Assembly: GCF_000151665.1 (NCBI RefSeq)
Contig: NW_013171816.1
Span: 667,176 to 731,175 of the forward strand
Direction: 5' to 3'
DNA length: 64,000 nucleotides
Source: Blastocystis hominis
Lineage: Eukaryota; Sar; Bigyra; Opalinata; Blastocystidae
The notes under the pieces were generated by a model. The model worked only from the letters and a program-made list of their open reading frames with translations, had not been told where the DNA came from and made no database searches. Both the position numbers and the translations under genes were made by a program. Positions 1 through 10,369 of this stretch are shown here, in pieces. The stretch's first letter is position 1, and each line of letters begins with the position of its first letter.

Positions 1-1534
1 GTAGCTGTTATAGACGAAGCAGCTACGAAAAAGAAATATGTTGTCATGTTTGGTTATTGCGGAACTGCCTATCATGGCTTACAAACGTAATATCGTTATC
101 GAATAGGATCATTTTGCAGGAATAAGAATACAGACACGATTGATGATGCACTAATCGAGGGATTGCACAAAGCCTGTGTAATCACAGATTCGAACTTTTA
201 TGCGGAAAATCGATTTGTGAAGGTATTAAAGAAATCGAGTTGCACTGATTGTATATAGAATGGATGGAATCGCGCAGCTAGAACGGACAAGGGTGTTCAC
301 GCAGCAGGAAACGTGATCAGTTGCAAGTTGGAAGTGGTCCAGGGAAAGGAGGAAGAGACTGTGGATCGAATCAACAGCTGTCTTCCAAGCGATATTCGCG
401 TTTTTAAGATTCTGCGGTAGTTGCTTTTCTCTTCCATCGTCTCATATCTAGAACGACCAAGAATTTCAACGCCAAGAATTTCTGCGATCGTCGCCAGTAC
501 GAATACATTCTTCCTATCGAAACGCTCTCTCCCTTCAGCTCTACTCCTCCTCTTTCCATCCGAGAGGATATTTCCCACAATTGGAAAGAGTTTGTCGAAA
601 ATGAAGCCTACTTGCAGAAGTGCAGAGAGCACCCCGAGGAATCGATCGACAACCCCTTCGAGGATCGTCCCGATAATAGACAACGTGTCAAATCACTTCA
701 AATCGCACAGCAACTGCTTCTCAACGAGGCTTCCTTCTCCACTTACACAGAGGATGCACAGGATCGAAGCTTTGGAGGGTGTGTTGTGAAAGACGAGTGG
801 CCAGCCTATCTCTCTCTGGCGCTATCGCGACTGCGAGCATGCATGTCGTTGTTTGTAGGAACGCACAATTTCCACAATTACACGGTGGGCAAGTCCAGTG
901 CCGATTCCTCTGCGCAGAGACACATTCTAGGGATTTCGGTGAGCGATCCTATTCGAATTCACGATGGATTGTATATCCGCGTGTGTTTGGAGGGACAGAG
1001 CTTCATGTTGCATCAGATTCGAAAAATGATCGGAATCGCGATCGAAGTGGCGAGAGGTCGTTGCTCACTCCACACAGTGAATAGTAGCTTGAGTCGAGGA
1101 ACCATGTTCACTCCCATGGCTCCAAGCACGGGATTGTTCTTATCGATGGTACTCTGTTGCATTATCCCTCTATTGTAGCCTATATTTTCCGAGTACAACA
1201 AGAAACAGAACGACCCAACACGAGTGATCGATTTCACGAGTGAAGATGTTCAAAGAATTCGATGCGAATTTACGAAGACACAAATTTACGAGCATATTGA
1301 CGAGCAAATCAAAGCGGAACATGTATTTTCTGCTTGGATTGCATCAAATGACAGTTTGAATAAAGAATATGTGGTAAGAATTAGGAATTTGAATTTGATG
1401 TGTTGTAGGTTTCGTACCCGAGCAAGGAAGATTTAAGCCGTATGGAGACGGAAGCACGGGAGTTAAACAAGCTCAAGAGGCGAGAAAAGGATGAGAAATG
1501 GGAGAAAAAGAGAAAGATCGAAAAGAAGGACTAA
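1..1534 (+). CDS. PUS1: tRNA pseudouridine synthase, Pus1/TruA family (5' end outside the window)
   Basis: Converts uridine to pseudouridine in tRNA; Pus1 homologues act in nucleus and/or mitochondria. Six exons read through after removing five introns of 30-36 nt (87-119, 223-258, 417-451, 1149-1178, 1374-1408). The spliced frame gives GYCGTAYHGLQ near the N-terminus, the catalytic-loop block RAARTDKGVHAAG containing the family's invariant Asp, CDRRQYEYILP, FVGTHNFHNYT and FMLHQIRKMIG, in the order expected for Pus1. The C-terminus is a Lys/Arg/Glu-rich tail ending in TAA at 1532-1534. The frame is open to base 1, so the true start lies upstream. Motif order makes the family secure; the exact paralogue (Pus1 or Pus2) is not. 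Confidence 0.9.
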
Positions 1535-1780
1535 ACGAAGTGTAGAACACCTCTTTGTTGTATCCACGTTGTGCCTCCGAATATCTATGTGCTATCTGAC
1601 GTCATCTTCCTCCTCTTAGACAGATTAGGATTGCAATCATCACGAATAATTTTGGAAAAAGCAATGCAAAATAATGCATAAATCTTATTTCGTCGCTTGC
1701 CCGATTTCATGATAATGAAGGAAAACCACTGTACATATGTTCTAACCACTCCTTATCAATAAACTCTTTCGTTTGTAATC

Positions 1781-3088
1781 ATGGGTAAGGAAAAGCCTCA
1801 TATTAACTTGGTCGTCATTGGACACGTCGATTCTGGAAAGTCCACCACCACTGGTCACTTGATCTATGCTTGCGGTGGTATTGATAAGCGTACCATTGAG
1901 CGTTTTGAGAAGGAGGCCAACGAGATTGGTAAGGGATCCTTCAAGTACGCTTGGGTGCTGGACAAGATGAAGGCCGAGCGTGAGCGTGGTATCACCATTG
2001 ATATTTCTCTGTGGAAGTTCCAGACTGAGAAGTACTTCTTCACCATCATCGATGCCCCTGGTCACCGTGACTTCATCAAGAACATGATCACCGGTACCTC
2101 TCAGGCCGATGTTGCCATTCTGATCATTGCTGCCGGAACTGGAGAGTTCGAGGCTGGTTACGGAAAGAACGGTCAGACTCGTGAGCACGCTCTTCTTGCC
2201 AACACTCTGGGAGTGAAGCAGATGATCTGCTGCGTGAACAAGATGGATGACAAGTCCGTGAACTACTCCGAGGCTCGTTACAAGGAGATCAAGGCTGAGA
2301 TGACCAGCTTCTTGACCAAGGTCGGTTACCAGAAGGTGGAGGAGCGTATTCCCTTCATTCCCATCTCTGGATTCAACGGAGATAACATGCTGGAGCGCTC
2401 TGCGAACATGCCCTGGTACAAGGGACCCACTCTGATTGAGGCTCTGGACAACATTCATCCTCCTAAGCGCCCTGTGGATAAGCCTCTGCGTCTTCCTCTG
2501 CAGGATGTGTACAAGATCGGAGGTATTGGTACAGTGCCTGTGGGCCGTGTGGAGACCGGTATCCTGAAGCCCGGTATGACCGTGACCTTCGCTCCCGTGG
2601 GTGTGACCACTGAAGTCAAGTCCGTGGAAATGCACCACGAGTCGATTCCTCAGGCTCTGCCCGGAGACAACGTCGGTTTCAACGTGAAGAACGTGTCTGT
2701 GAAGGACATTCACCGTGGAAACGTGTGCGGAGATGCCAAGAACGATCCTCCTTGCAGAGTGGAGTCGTTCACCGCTCAGGTCATTGTGATGAACCACCCC
2801 TCGGGTATTCGTCCTGGTTACTGCCCTGTGATGGATTGCCACACTGCTCACATTGCCTGCAAGTTCGAGAAGATCATGTCCGAGATGGATAAGCGTACCG
2901 GAAAGGTCCTGCGTGAGAACCCCGATATCGTCAAGAACGGAAAGTCCATGATGGCCGAGCTGGTGCCTTCCAAGCCTCTCTGCGTCGAGTCCTTCCAGGA
3001 TTATCCTCCTCTGGGTCGTTTCGCCGTCCGTGATATGAGACAGACTGTCGCTGTGGGTATTATTAAGTCCACTGTCCGTGCTAAGTAA
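1781..3088 (+). CDS. EEF1A: translation elongation factor 1-alpha
   Basis: GTPase that delivers aminoacyl-tRNA to the ribosomal A site in the cytoplasm. A single 435-aa exon shows the P-loop GHVDSGKST, the DAPGHRDF and NKMD GTPase motifs, and the beta-barrel domains 2 and 3. Length matches the family. There are no introns, unlike most neighbours, and codons lean strongly to C- and G-ending forms, as expected of a very highly expressed gene. An encoded TAA at 3086-3088 is followed by a TGTTTGTT element at 3118-3125. A 480-aa frame on the opposite strand is a shadow of this gene. Confidence 0.98.
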   Translation: MGKEKPHINLVVIGHVDSGKSTTTGHLIYACGGIDKRTIERFEKEANEIGKGSFKYAWVLDKMKAERERGITIDISLWKFQTEKYFFTIIDAPGHRDFIKNMITGTSQADVAILIIAAGTGEFEAGYGKNGQTREHALLANTLGVKQMICCVNKMDDKSVNYSEARYKEIKAEMTSFLTKVGYQKVEERIPFIPISGFNGDNMLERSANMPWYKGPTLIEALDNIHPPKRPVDKPLRLPLQDVYKIGGIGTVPVGRVETGILKPGMTVTFAPVGVTTEVKSVEMHHESIPQALPGDNVGFNVKNVSVKDIHRGNVCGDAKNDPPCRVESFTAQVIVMNHPSGIRPGYCPVMDCHTAHIACKFEKIMSEMDKRTGKVLRENPDIVKNGKSMMAELVPSKPLCVESFQDYPPLGRFAVRDMRQTVAVGIIKSTVRAK

Positions 3089-3117
3089 ACGAAAGTACAT
3101 TTCTTCAATCCATTGTG

Positions 3118-3125
3118 TGTTTGTT
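3118..3125 (+). promoter_or_regulatory. poly(A)-site downstream octamer for EF-1alpha
   Basis: Exact TGTTTGTT 29 nt after the encoded stop. The base at the expected cleavage position (4 nt upstream of the octamer) is T. Confidence 0.7.
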
Positions 3126-3248
3126 GGGAACAAGTTTGAGAGAGAGGTGTGTGATGTGATGTGAGCTGCTATAATAATAACCAAGGCGTTTCATTCAATT
3201 GTGTCTCATTTCATCCCCTCCCCACTATCCTCATTTTAATCTTTAACT

Positions 3249-5063
3249 ATGGTAAACCTTTTACTTCTCTTGACCCTTTTCACGAGTGTATTTGCTGGTA
3301 ATTTTACCATCGGAAAGGATTCGTATCTTCTCAACAACCAGCCCATTCAGCTCATCTCCGCTGCTTTCCACTATTTCAGAGTCCATCCAGATCGCTGGGA
3401 GGACACCTTCAAGAAGCTGGCCAACGCAGGTATGAACACGGTCGAAACCTACATTGCTTGGAATATGCACGAGCCGGAGCAGGGACAGTTTCAATTCGAG
3501 GGGGCCAACGATCTTAACCGATATTTGACCCTTGCTGAGAAGTATAACTTTTTGGTCATTGTGCGTCCTGGACCCTATATTTGTGCCGAATGGGAGTTTG
3601 GAGGCCTTCCCTACTGGTTGCTCAAGGAGGATGACATCCAAATCCGAACCAACGATCCCAAGTACATGAAACCGGTCACTGCCTGGTACAGCGTGCTGCT
3701 CCCCATCCTGGCTCCCCATATGATCACAAACGGAGGAGGCATTATCATGGTGCAGATTGAGAACGAGTATGGAAGCTACCCTGCCTGTGACAAGGACTAC
3801 TTGACGCAGCTCTACGACCTCACGGTTCAGTATTTAGGTCCCGACACCACCTACGTCACCTTCACAACCGATGGTCCCACCGACCAAATGGTGACCTGCG
3901 GTCGTCTGGCCGGCAAGGCCTACAGCACCGTGGATTTCGGTCCCGGCAACGCGCACAGCCAGCTGGCGGTGATGCGGAAGTACGAGCCGGTGGGTCCTCT
4001 GCAGAACTCGGAGTTCTACCCGGGGTGGCTGGACCACTGGACGGAGAAACACCAGAAGACGGCGATCCAGCCGATCCTGGACACGATGACGGAGATGTAC
4101 GAGATGGGAGCCAATTGGAACTTCTACGTGTTCATCGGAGGCACCAACTGGGGCTTCATGAGCGGCGCGAACGGCGGCGGCGAGCTGCTGCAGCCGCAGC
4201 CGACGAGCTACGATTACGACGCTCCGCTGTCCGAAGCGGGCGACATGACGGAGAAATACAAAGCGATCCGCGATCAGATCGGCAAGTGGAAGAAGCTGCC
4301 GCAGTACGACGTGCAGGACACGAAGAAGGCGAGCTACGGAACGATCCGCTTCACGGAGCGCGCGTCGCTCTGGGAGAACTTGGAAGCACTGGACCGGCAG
4401 CCCGTGAAGGCCGATCGTCCGTTGTCGATGGAGAAACTGGGTCTGGACTACGGGTTTGTGCTGTATCGCACGTCCATCGTGCAGGGCGGCACGCTGCGAT
4501 TAGCCACCGTGCACGATCGCGCGTACGTGTTCCTGGACCAAGCCTTCCTGGGACTCATCGAGCGAGCGAACTGCTCGGTGACGGTGGAGGTTCCGGGCAG
4601 CGGCGTGCTGGATATCCTGGTGGAGAGCATGGGCCGATTGAACTACGGAGCGCAGATGACCGATCGGAAGGGCATTCTGGGCGATGTGACGCTGAACGGA
4701 GGCGTGCTGCAGGGATGGGAGATGATGCGATTGGGCATGAAGGATCTCTCCAATGTGCAGTGGAAGCCAGTGAAGGAAGCGAACGAAGAAGAGGCGGAGC
4801 GAACGGGACCCGCCTTCTATCGAAGTTTTGTGGAGATTAAAGAGACGGCAGACACGTTCATTAACCCCAAGGGATGGACCAAGGGACACATCTACGCCAA
4901 TGGATTCAACTTGGGACGCTATTGGACCGTGGGACCGCAGTTGACGCTGTATGTGCCCGAACCGCTGTTGAGAAAGGGAACCAATGAGTTTGTGAGTTTT
5001 GAGATTCGTGGAACGGACAGACTGACCATGTCCTTGGACGATGTGCATCAGATTGATATTTAA
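3249..5063 (+). CDS. secreted beta-galactosidase, glycoside hydrolase family 35
   Basis: Hydrolyses terminal beta-galactosides, probably outside the cell or in a lysosome-like compartment. The 604-aa intronless frame opens with a signal peptide (MVNLLLLLTLFTSVFAG). It then has the GH35 catalytic barrel, including GPYICAEWEFGGLP with the acid/base Glu, IENEYGSY, and NSEFYPGWLDHW with the nucleophile Glu, followed by C-terminal beta domains. The size and motif order resemble short animal/plant-type lysosomal enzymes. It starts 160 bp after EF-1alpha. Codon use shifts towards GC-rich in the second half. The natural substrate cannot be read from the sequence; host mucin or dietary glycans are plausible. 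Confidence 0.95.
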   Translation: MVNLLLLLTLFTSVFAGNFTIGKDSYLLNNQPIQLISAAFHYFRVHPDRWEDTFKKLANAGMNTVETYIAWNMHEPEQGQFQFEGANDLNRYLTLAEKYNFLVIVRPGPYICAEWEFGGLPYWLLKEDDIQIRTNDPKYMKPVTAWYSVLLPILAPHMITNGGGIIMVQIENEYGSYPACDKDYLTQLYDLTVQYLGPDTTYVTFTTDGPTDQMVTCGRLAGKAYSTVDFGPGNAHSQLAVMRKYEPVGPLQNSEFYPGWLDHWTEKHQKTAIQPILDTMTEMYEMGANWNFYVFIGGTNWGFMSGANGGGELLQPQPTSYDYDAPLSEAGDMTEKYKAIRDQIGKWKKLPQYDVQDTKKASYGTIRFTERASLWENLEALDRQPVKADRPLSMEKLGLDYGFVLYRTSIVQGGTLRLATVHDRAYVFLDQAFLGLIERANCSVTVEVPGSGVLDILVESMGRLNYGAQMTDRKGILGDVTLNGGVLQGWEMMRLGMKDLSNVQWKPVKEANEEEAERTGPAFYRSFVEIKETADTFINPKGWTKGHIYANGFNLGRYWTVGPQLTLYVPEPLLRKGTNEFVSFEIRGTDRLTMSLDDVHQIDI

Positions 5064-5097
5064 GAAGAGAAAGAGAAGTGTGTATTGTTGTTAGTGT

Positions 5098-5105
5098 TGT
5101 TTGTT
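5098..5105 (+). promoter_or_regulatory. poly(A)-site downstream octamer for beta-galactosidase
   Basis: Exact TGTTTGTT 35 nt after the encoded TAA of the GH35 gene. Confidence 0.7.
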
Positions 5106-5219
5106 GCACTATATTTGTTTTATATTCGAATGGAATAAGCATTGAATACTCGCATTAGTGGTAGTGAATCAAGTGAGAATATCATTCTTAGGAAGATAAG
5201 TTGGCATACCATTTTCGGA

Positions 5220-6716
5220 ATGGATTATTCATATCTACAAAATCCTCAGAGCGCTCTAGCTGCACGCCCACAACAATCTTCTGAGCAGGCAAGAGACTCT
5301 ACAGCCCTTTGGGAGATGTTGAAGCAAACAGACCCTAAACTCCATGTCTTTGCTTTTCTACTCTTTTATTAGTAGATGGAATATCAATTTTTAGAACAAG
5401 AAAAGCTTCCGGACTATTTCAAGCGATTACCTGATAATTTACAAAAATTCCAAGTGGCCGATCTTCAGGACCAGTATGGTACACCCACGGAACTGCTGTT
5501 CGAGCAACAGCCCCAGGAACAAAACGTTTCCTTTCAATGGATGGATTATTTGTAGAATGTAAAGCATTTCCGAATGAATAGAGAAACAAAACTGCAAATC
5601 TTTCAGCATTACCCTGAGGTGTACGAAGCATTTAAAGCTGAAGAGGGAAAGAAGAAGATGGAGAGAGAGTTCTGGGAGAAAGAGTTTTGGGAGAAGTACT
5701 TCCGAACCTATATCGTTGAAGATCAGCGTCCCCTGGAAGATGGTATTGCTTATCGCATATCTCTTGACACTAGATACGAACTTATTTGCAAAATACAAAA
5801 AGAAGATCGCTTCGACACCCCGTATCCCATGTTGCATTTTTCTCTCTCAGAAACTCCTAAAAATCCACCATCGCAACTCTATATCTCAGTAGACGATTGT
5901 AGCAACGCTCCTGCAGATCGCCATGCCAACACCTACGAACCCCAAATCAATGATGGTACACCAACGTTCCCCATGTACCGCAGACGAATCCCTCGAACAG
6001 CACTTCGACCGAATCATCACCAAACTCAATAAGCACACCGATGCCATAGAGAGCGTGAGCCAGTCGACGGATTCAATGCGTTCTTCGCTCGTTTCCGCCG
6101 ATTCCAAAGCGCCGCCTCGAAAATTCACCAAAGGAACCGCCTTCGACTACGATTCCTCCTTCAAAAAGGAGGACAATCGGTTCTTTTCGACGCGATCGAC
6201 GACGTCTGTGTCGCCGGAGCAGCGAAAACTTTTCCGCGACGCGTTGAGTCAATTTTCGTTGACCGACGGCGCGATCGCTAGTTGTGTTGTTTGTTCAATT
6301 CGCGTTGATGCCAGCGTAGAACGCTCAGGAGAACTCCGATTTCGTTGATAAACAGATCCGCACGGTGCAGCGCGAGGCGGACGACCAGAGTCGAAGCAGA
6401 GAAGGGATGTAAAGCGTAGTGAAGATGGAAAAACACAATTTTCTGCCGTTCGATGTGCAGAAAAGCTTGCTGGAGCGGCAGTATAAGGTGTATTGCCTGA
6501 TGCACGTCATTCGAATTTGTGTGGTTCCGAATATCCGGTCGGAGATGGATCGGATGAACGCAAAGCGGAAAGTGGACGAGGTGATTATATCCTGATGCGT
6601 GAAAGTTGGTCCTTTATTGTAGAATCGCTTTGAACGAGAGATGAACACGGAATTTGCCACAAGCAAGTCGCTTTTCCAGCATATTATCACGGACTGGAGG
6701 ATTCAAACTATGATTT
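5220..6716 (+). CDS. GTF2H1: TFIIH core subunit p62/Tfb1-like, BSD domain; no encoded stop
   Basis: p62 is a structural subunit of the TFIIH transcription and repair complex. Exons are joined by introns of 28-42 nt (5346-5375, 5526-5555, 5889-5916, 6286-6319 and two more near 6393 and 6583). The best evidence is the block LQIFQHYPEVYEAF followed by EREFWEKEFWEKYF, which matches the p62 BSD signature of a 'IFRTYP' helix followed by 'EFWTRFF'. A later FLPFDVQKSLLERQY resembles the p62 C-terminus. The ATG at 5220 is chosen because the preceding gene ends at 5063; that leaves no room for the usual N-terminal PH domain. The final frame has no stop. A T in codon position 1 at 6716 lies 4 nt before TGTTTGTT at 6721, so polyadenylation would make TAA. 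The exon plan after 6500 is the least certain part. Confidence 0.68.
6288..6295 (+). promoter_or_regulatory. intronic TGTTTGTT inside the p62 gene
   Basis: Exact octamer within the predicted 34-nt intron 6286-6319. The T at 6283 is in codon position 1 and 4 nt upstream, so use of this site on unspliced RNA would create an in-frame TAA and a shorter protein. Confidence 0.45.
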
Positions 6717-6720
6717 GCAT

Positions 6721-6728
6721 TGTTTGTT
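6721..6728 (+). promoter_or_regulatory. stop-creating poly(A) octamer at the p62 end
   Basis: TGTTTGTT preceded by T + GCAT. The T at 6716 is codon position 1 of the p62 frame, so cleavage there followed by A-addition gives TAA. Confidence 0.65.
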
Positions 6729-7346
6729 TGAAAGATGGATTTGTTGCTGAACTCTCTCTCTACAAAGAAAGAGATCGACAATGTTATTCGTAATACGGAA
6801 GATAAAGTGAGAATGCAGGAGTGGAGTCAGAAGTAGGTAGTTGTCCTTCGGTTTGGGAAGGCAAACGATGCAGTCTGTAGAGAACTTGATAATATAGTAT
6901 AAAAGAGTGTACTTCTTGATTACGTCATAGCTATACAAATGCCAAGTCAAAGTATCACGAATGGCTGATATATATATCGTTGATGCAGATGCTGTTTCAA
7001 TTAATCACTTCTTTGACCCTAGGTGCCAATTTACACACAATATTTCGATGTTTCCTTGATTCCTGCAACTATATTCTTTTTTAATGCAACTCATATCAAA
7101 ATCGATTGCAAGTATCCGTCATTGACACTTTCTTTCGTAGTCGTCCCGATAACACCAAATGGATCGGTTCCTTCGCTTCAAAGCAAGATTTTATCGACGT
7201 CGTAGAGGTGGGAACTGATGTCTCAAATCTGAGTGTGGTAGACGGTTTACCGCGGAGGTCTTTACGGAAAATATATTGTAACATGCCCTCTCCCGCAAGA
7301 TCGGATCCCCAAGTATGATTTAGTGTACTCCAACTCGCCTGTTTGT

Positions 7347-7354
7347 AACAAACA
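7347..7354 (-). promoter_or_regulatory. stop-creating poly(A) octamer at the phosphatase end
   Basis: On the minus strand the sequence reads GGA T GCGG TGTTTGTT. The T at 7359 is codon position 1 and lies 4 nt before the octamer. No encoded stop precedes it in the phosphatase frame. Confidence 0.75.
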
Positions 7355-7358
7355 CCGC

Positions 7359-8649
7359 ATCCAATCACAAACCCATCAAGTTTTTCTTTCAATTTGTACT
7401 TCTTCCGAAGCACAGGACGAACATCCTCCACTTTCACCAATTCCTGCAAGAACGGAATGAGCTCCTTCAGCGCCGTGTCCGTTTTATCATCAAACCACGA
7501 CGTAATGGGAATTCCATTATCGATTTGGTATCCAAATGCGTAGGGCGTGTTATCGATAATCACCGTTTTCTCCTGTGTGTTAGAATCGAGTTTTCGAGTT
7601 TACCAGCTCTCGATCGAGCGAGTTTAAATCTTTGAGATAGTTTTCATCGATACACAAGCACTGCTGTCGATACAGTCGATGTCTAATGCATCAGCCGATC
7701 GAATCGAAAAAAACTTGATTGTGTGGTTTGGGTCGATGATATCCAGCAGCGCATCCGCATAACTAGGTCGTAATGTTTTGATTTCAAGCCAGTACCAGCT
7801 CTGCGAAGCAGTGAACACGACAATCTCGAACAATTTCGAGGCTTCTGCTAGGAATTCGGTGAGATACGGTCGAAAAAGAGCGAAAACGTCGACTTTTTCG
7901 GCGTTGTAGATGATCTACGCTGGCAATTCGATCGCGATCGTACAGAAAACTTTTTGTCGTATTCTGCAATCGGTTCCATGACGCAGTGCACCAATGTCTC
8001 GTCAAGATCGAGCACCATGGTGAATGCAGGGGCGTCAGCGGATTTGGGTGGGAGAATGTGAGTGGGAAGGATTGCTTTATCCAATGTGGAGTAATTTGGA
8101 AGTGTTTTCATGATAAGCATTCTAATGATCAACAACAACAAAACAGGGTGGATACGAATAGGCATCGTCATCGAGGTCATTGACGTCTTCTGAACAGAGT
8201 AACGACTCTTCAACTGATGGGATGTCACCTGCAATATCAGCTATAATGGATTCAGAGAGCGGGTGATCCGTCGAAATATTTGATTGACTGCGTAAAATAG
8301 AGTGGTCTAAAGAGAAGGAAAGGTTCGAGTAACTGCTGTCCGTGTCAAAAGCACCATGTTTGCTGAGAAGAGACTGCCTATTTTCTGGTTGTTATGGCCA
8401 ACCAATAAAACTACTTTCGCTGAGTTTTACAGTGGGAGTAAAGAGTTCATCTTCAAGATCGAGAGTGGTCTGGTCTGCGGATGTAGATACACGCCTATGA
8501 ATGCTGTCCCTTCGAATTGGCGCTCGGAGGAATGAGTTTTCATTGCTCGGGGTGATACTTGTTCGTTCTATGTGCTGTACAGCTTTTCCTATATGAAAAC
8601 ACCAAAGAAACAAAACGCTTTGCAGGGGCAGAGGCAATGATGACATCAT
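7359..8649 (-). CDS. SCP/CTDSPL2-like protein phosphatase (NIF/FCP1 family); no encoded stop
   Basis: Mg-dependent phosphatase of the HAD superfamily; relatives dephosphorylate Ser/Thr, for example in the RNA polymerase II CTD. Seven introns of 28-37 nt are removed. The spliced protein has a ~150-aa Ser/Asp-rich N-terminal region, then the catalytic [11 protein letters not shown] (DxDxT), [54 protein letters not shown] and [11 protein letters not shown]. This is the classic SCP order. It ends in [15 protein letters not shown] plus a few residues, matching the CTDSPL2 C-terminus. The frame has no stop near that point. T at 7359 sits 4 nt before TGTTTGTT, so polyadenylation should supply TAA. 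The start is the first of two adjacent ATGs at 8649. Confidence 0.87.
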
Positions 8650-8819
8650 CGCCTTTTTCCCTCTTTTGAGATGTCTTATCCATACGAGAATAAGATTCTA
8701 GTGATAGGAATTAAATTCAATCGAATTCGCAAAGGCAATGATAGAATCGATCCAAAATTGGTTGAATTTTTGCCTTTACCGTTTCAAATCGTATTGTGAG
8801 ATTAAGAAAACTATAATTC

Positions 8820-10267
8820 ATGTCCACATCAGACGTTACCGGATCGTTTTCCCACAATCACGAAGAAAGATACGAAGTCCACGATGGAGATGTTATCATT
8901 GACCGATGTAGGCTCTCTTTTGATCTTTTTTAAACGTCAGATATTGTATTGAGGACTATTGGGGCAGGTATCCATGGCATTTGTCCAGTTTGTAATGTTT
9001 AGGAAAGTGTAGTACAGTAACCGTTGCTTGGGATCCAATAGAGAAAAAACATGTAATAAATCCTTTATGGATATTCAGGCACTAGGTTGCGTTAAAAATA
9101 AACAGGCGAGAGAAGCGTTACGAATTGGCTGCGATGAGAGAGATAAAAACCATAGTAACTCTCCACAAACGTTCAGGAGGGAAATGGTATCCTTCTGAAA
9201 TCCGCGTCTGATAGGTAGTAACTCTATTACCGAAATCCTGGCTTGGTTCAACTTGGATGGCTATGTTTTTGAGATCATGCCATTCATGAACAAGAATCTC
9301 TTCGAAATTCTGATCCAAAGAGACTTCAAGCCTTTCGATGTGCGCTTTCTCTTTCCCCTCCATCTCACTCGCAGACCACCACGCTCCGCCTTCTTCTCCG
9401 ACAGATGGTTTCGTCTCTCGGTAAAATGCACAACTGTGGTATCATCCACACGGACATCAAGCCAGGTACCTTCCTCTCCTCTCCTCCCACCCAGAAAACG
9501 TCATGTTCTACCCTTTAGACGACGGTCGTCCCGTCGACAGCGCCACGGTCCCCGTATGATTGCCTGCCTCCCTCGACGCCTAGGATTTTCAGCCGGATTT
9601 CAACCATCTTTGCCTCATCGACTTCGGCAGCGTCTCCACCGCCAACACGCCCAAGCGAGGACTCATCACCACGCGCACCTACCGCGCGCCCGAGGTCATT
9701 CTCGATCTGGAGTGGAGCCTGCCTTGCGATATGTGGTCTCTTGGCTGCATGGCGTACGAACTGGGTTGTGGCCGCCCGCTTTTCCAGACACACCGCCATT
9801 TCTTCGGCAATCGCGAGCATTTAGCGCTCATCACCAAGCTCCTCGGACGAATCCCGGCTTCGATGCTCGCCAAGCTGGACGCGACGACGGCTTCGATGTT
9901 CAATGAGGAGGGCGATCTGCTCTGGCCGCCTCCAATCACGCGGGAAATCCCGGAAGAGAAGCAGCCGGGTGGGTGGGCGTCGAACGACATTTCGTGGAGC
10001 GCGCGCGTCCGCGCGGTGCACGCTGTGCGAGTGGCGAAGACGTCGATTGAAGAGGGAGTGGGCGAGAAGAGAAGAAGTGAGGCGTAGATGGTGGATATGG
10101 ACCCGGATTTGATTGATTTCGTGAAGAAGCTGGTGGTGATAAAGCCGGAGGATCGAATGACCGTGCAGGAGGCCGCGGAGCATCCGTTTATTACAAATCG
10201 GGGGGTGCTTCCAGCGGTGGATATTTCGGTTACGAATAGTGGGGAGGACAGAGCGCAAAATGCATAA
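8820..10267 (+). CDS. CLK/LAMMER-like dual-specificity protein kinase
   Basis: CLK/Doa kinases phosphorylate SR splicing factors. Eight introns of about 27-36 nt are spliced out. The protein then shows a short N-terminus ending HDGDVIIDRY, a Gly-rich loop (TIGAGKCSTV), HVALKI with the ATP-binding Lys, HTDIKPENVM (Arg of HRD is Thr; the catalytic Asp is kept), LIDFGSV, TRTYRAPEVIL and WSLPCDMWSLGC. The CLK hallmark that follows (EHLAMMER in animals) is replaced by EHLALITKLLGRIP, so this is a divergent member. The C-lobe closes with LVVIKPEDRMTVQEAAEHPF. TAA at 10265-10267 is encoded. The family is firm from the RAPEVIL/EHLA context; the substrate is inferred. Confidence 0.87.
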
Positions 10268-10272
10268 AGAAG

Positions 10273-10280
10273 TGTTTGTT
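10273..10280 (+). promoter_or_regulatory. poly(A)-site downstream octamer for the CLK-like kinase
   Basis: Exact TGTTTGTT 5 nt after the encoded TAA. A second copy on the same strand at 10347-10354 may be a backup or chance occurrence. Confidence 0.65.
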
Positions 10281-10357
10281 TGAAAACGAAAACATGGAAA
10301 AGAAGAAGAAGAAGAAGAAGAAGAAACGTGGAGTGTTTGGATGGACTGTTTGTTGGG

Positions 10358-10365
10358 AACAAAGA
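10358..10365 (-). promoter_or_regulatory. variant stop-creating octamer (TCTTTGTT) for the LRR gene
   Basis: On the minus strand TCTTTGTT is preceded by T + TCTC, and that T (10370) is codon position 1 of the LRR frame. This is one mismatch from the canonical octamer, so support is weaker. Confidence 0.4.
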
Positions 10366-10369
10366 GAGA

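Noticed and set aside
1742-3184. 480-aa minus-strand frame opposite EF-1alpha
   Set aside because: Antisense of a strongly codon-biased gene; His/Leu/Ser-rich composition without motifs. The same applies to long frames opposite enolase and actin.
6735-6836. 34-aa frame after the p62 octamer (MDLLLNSLSTKK) as the true p62 C-terminus
   Set aside because: It slightly resembles the p62 tail, but no GT-AG intron of usual length links it in frame, and the in-frame T/octamer geometry already ends the gene at 6716. Kept as the alternative.
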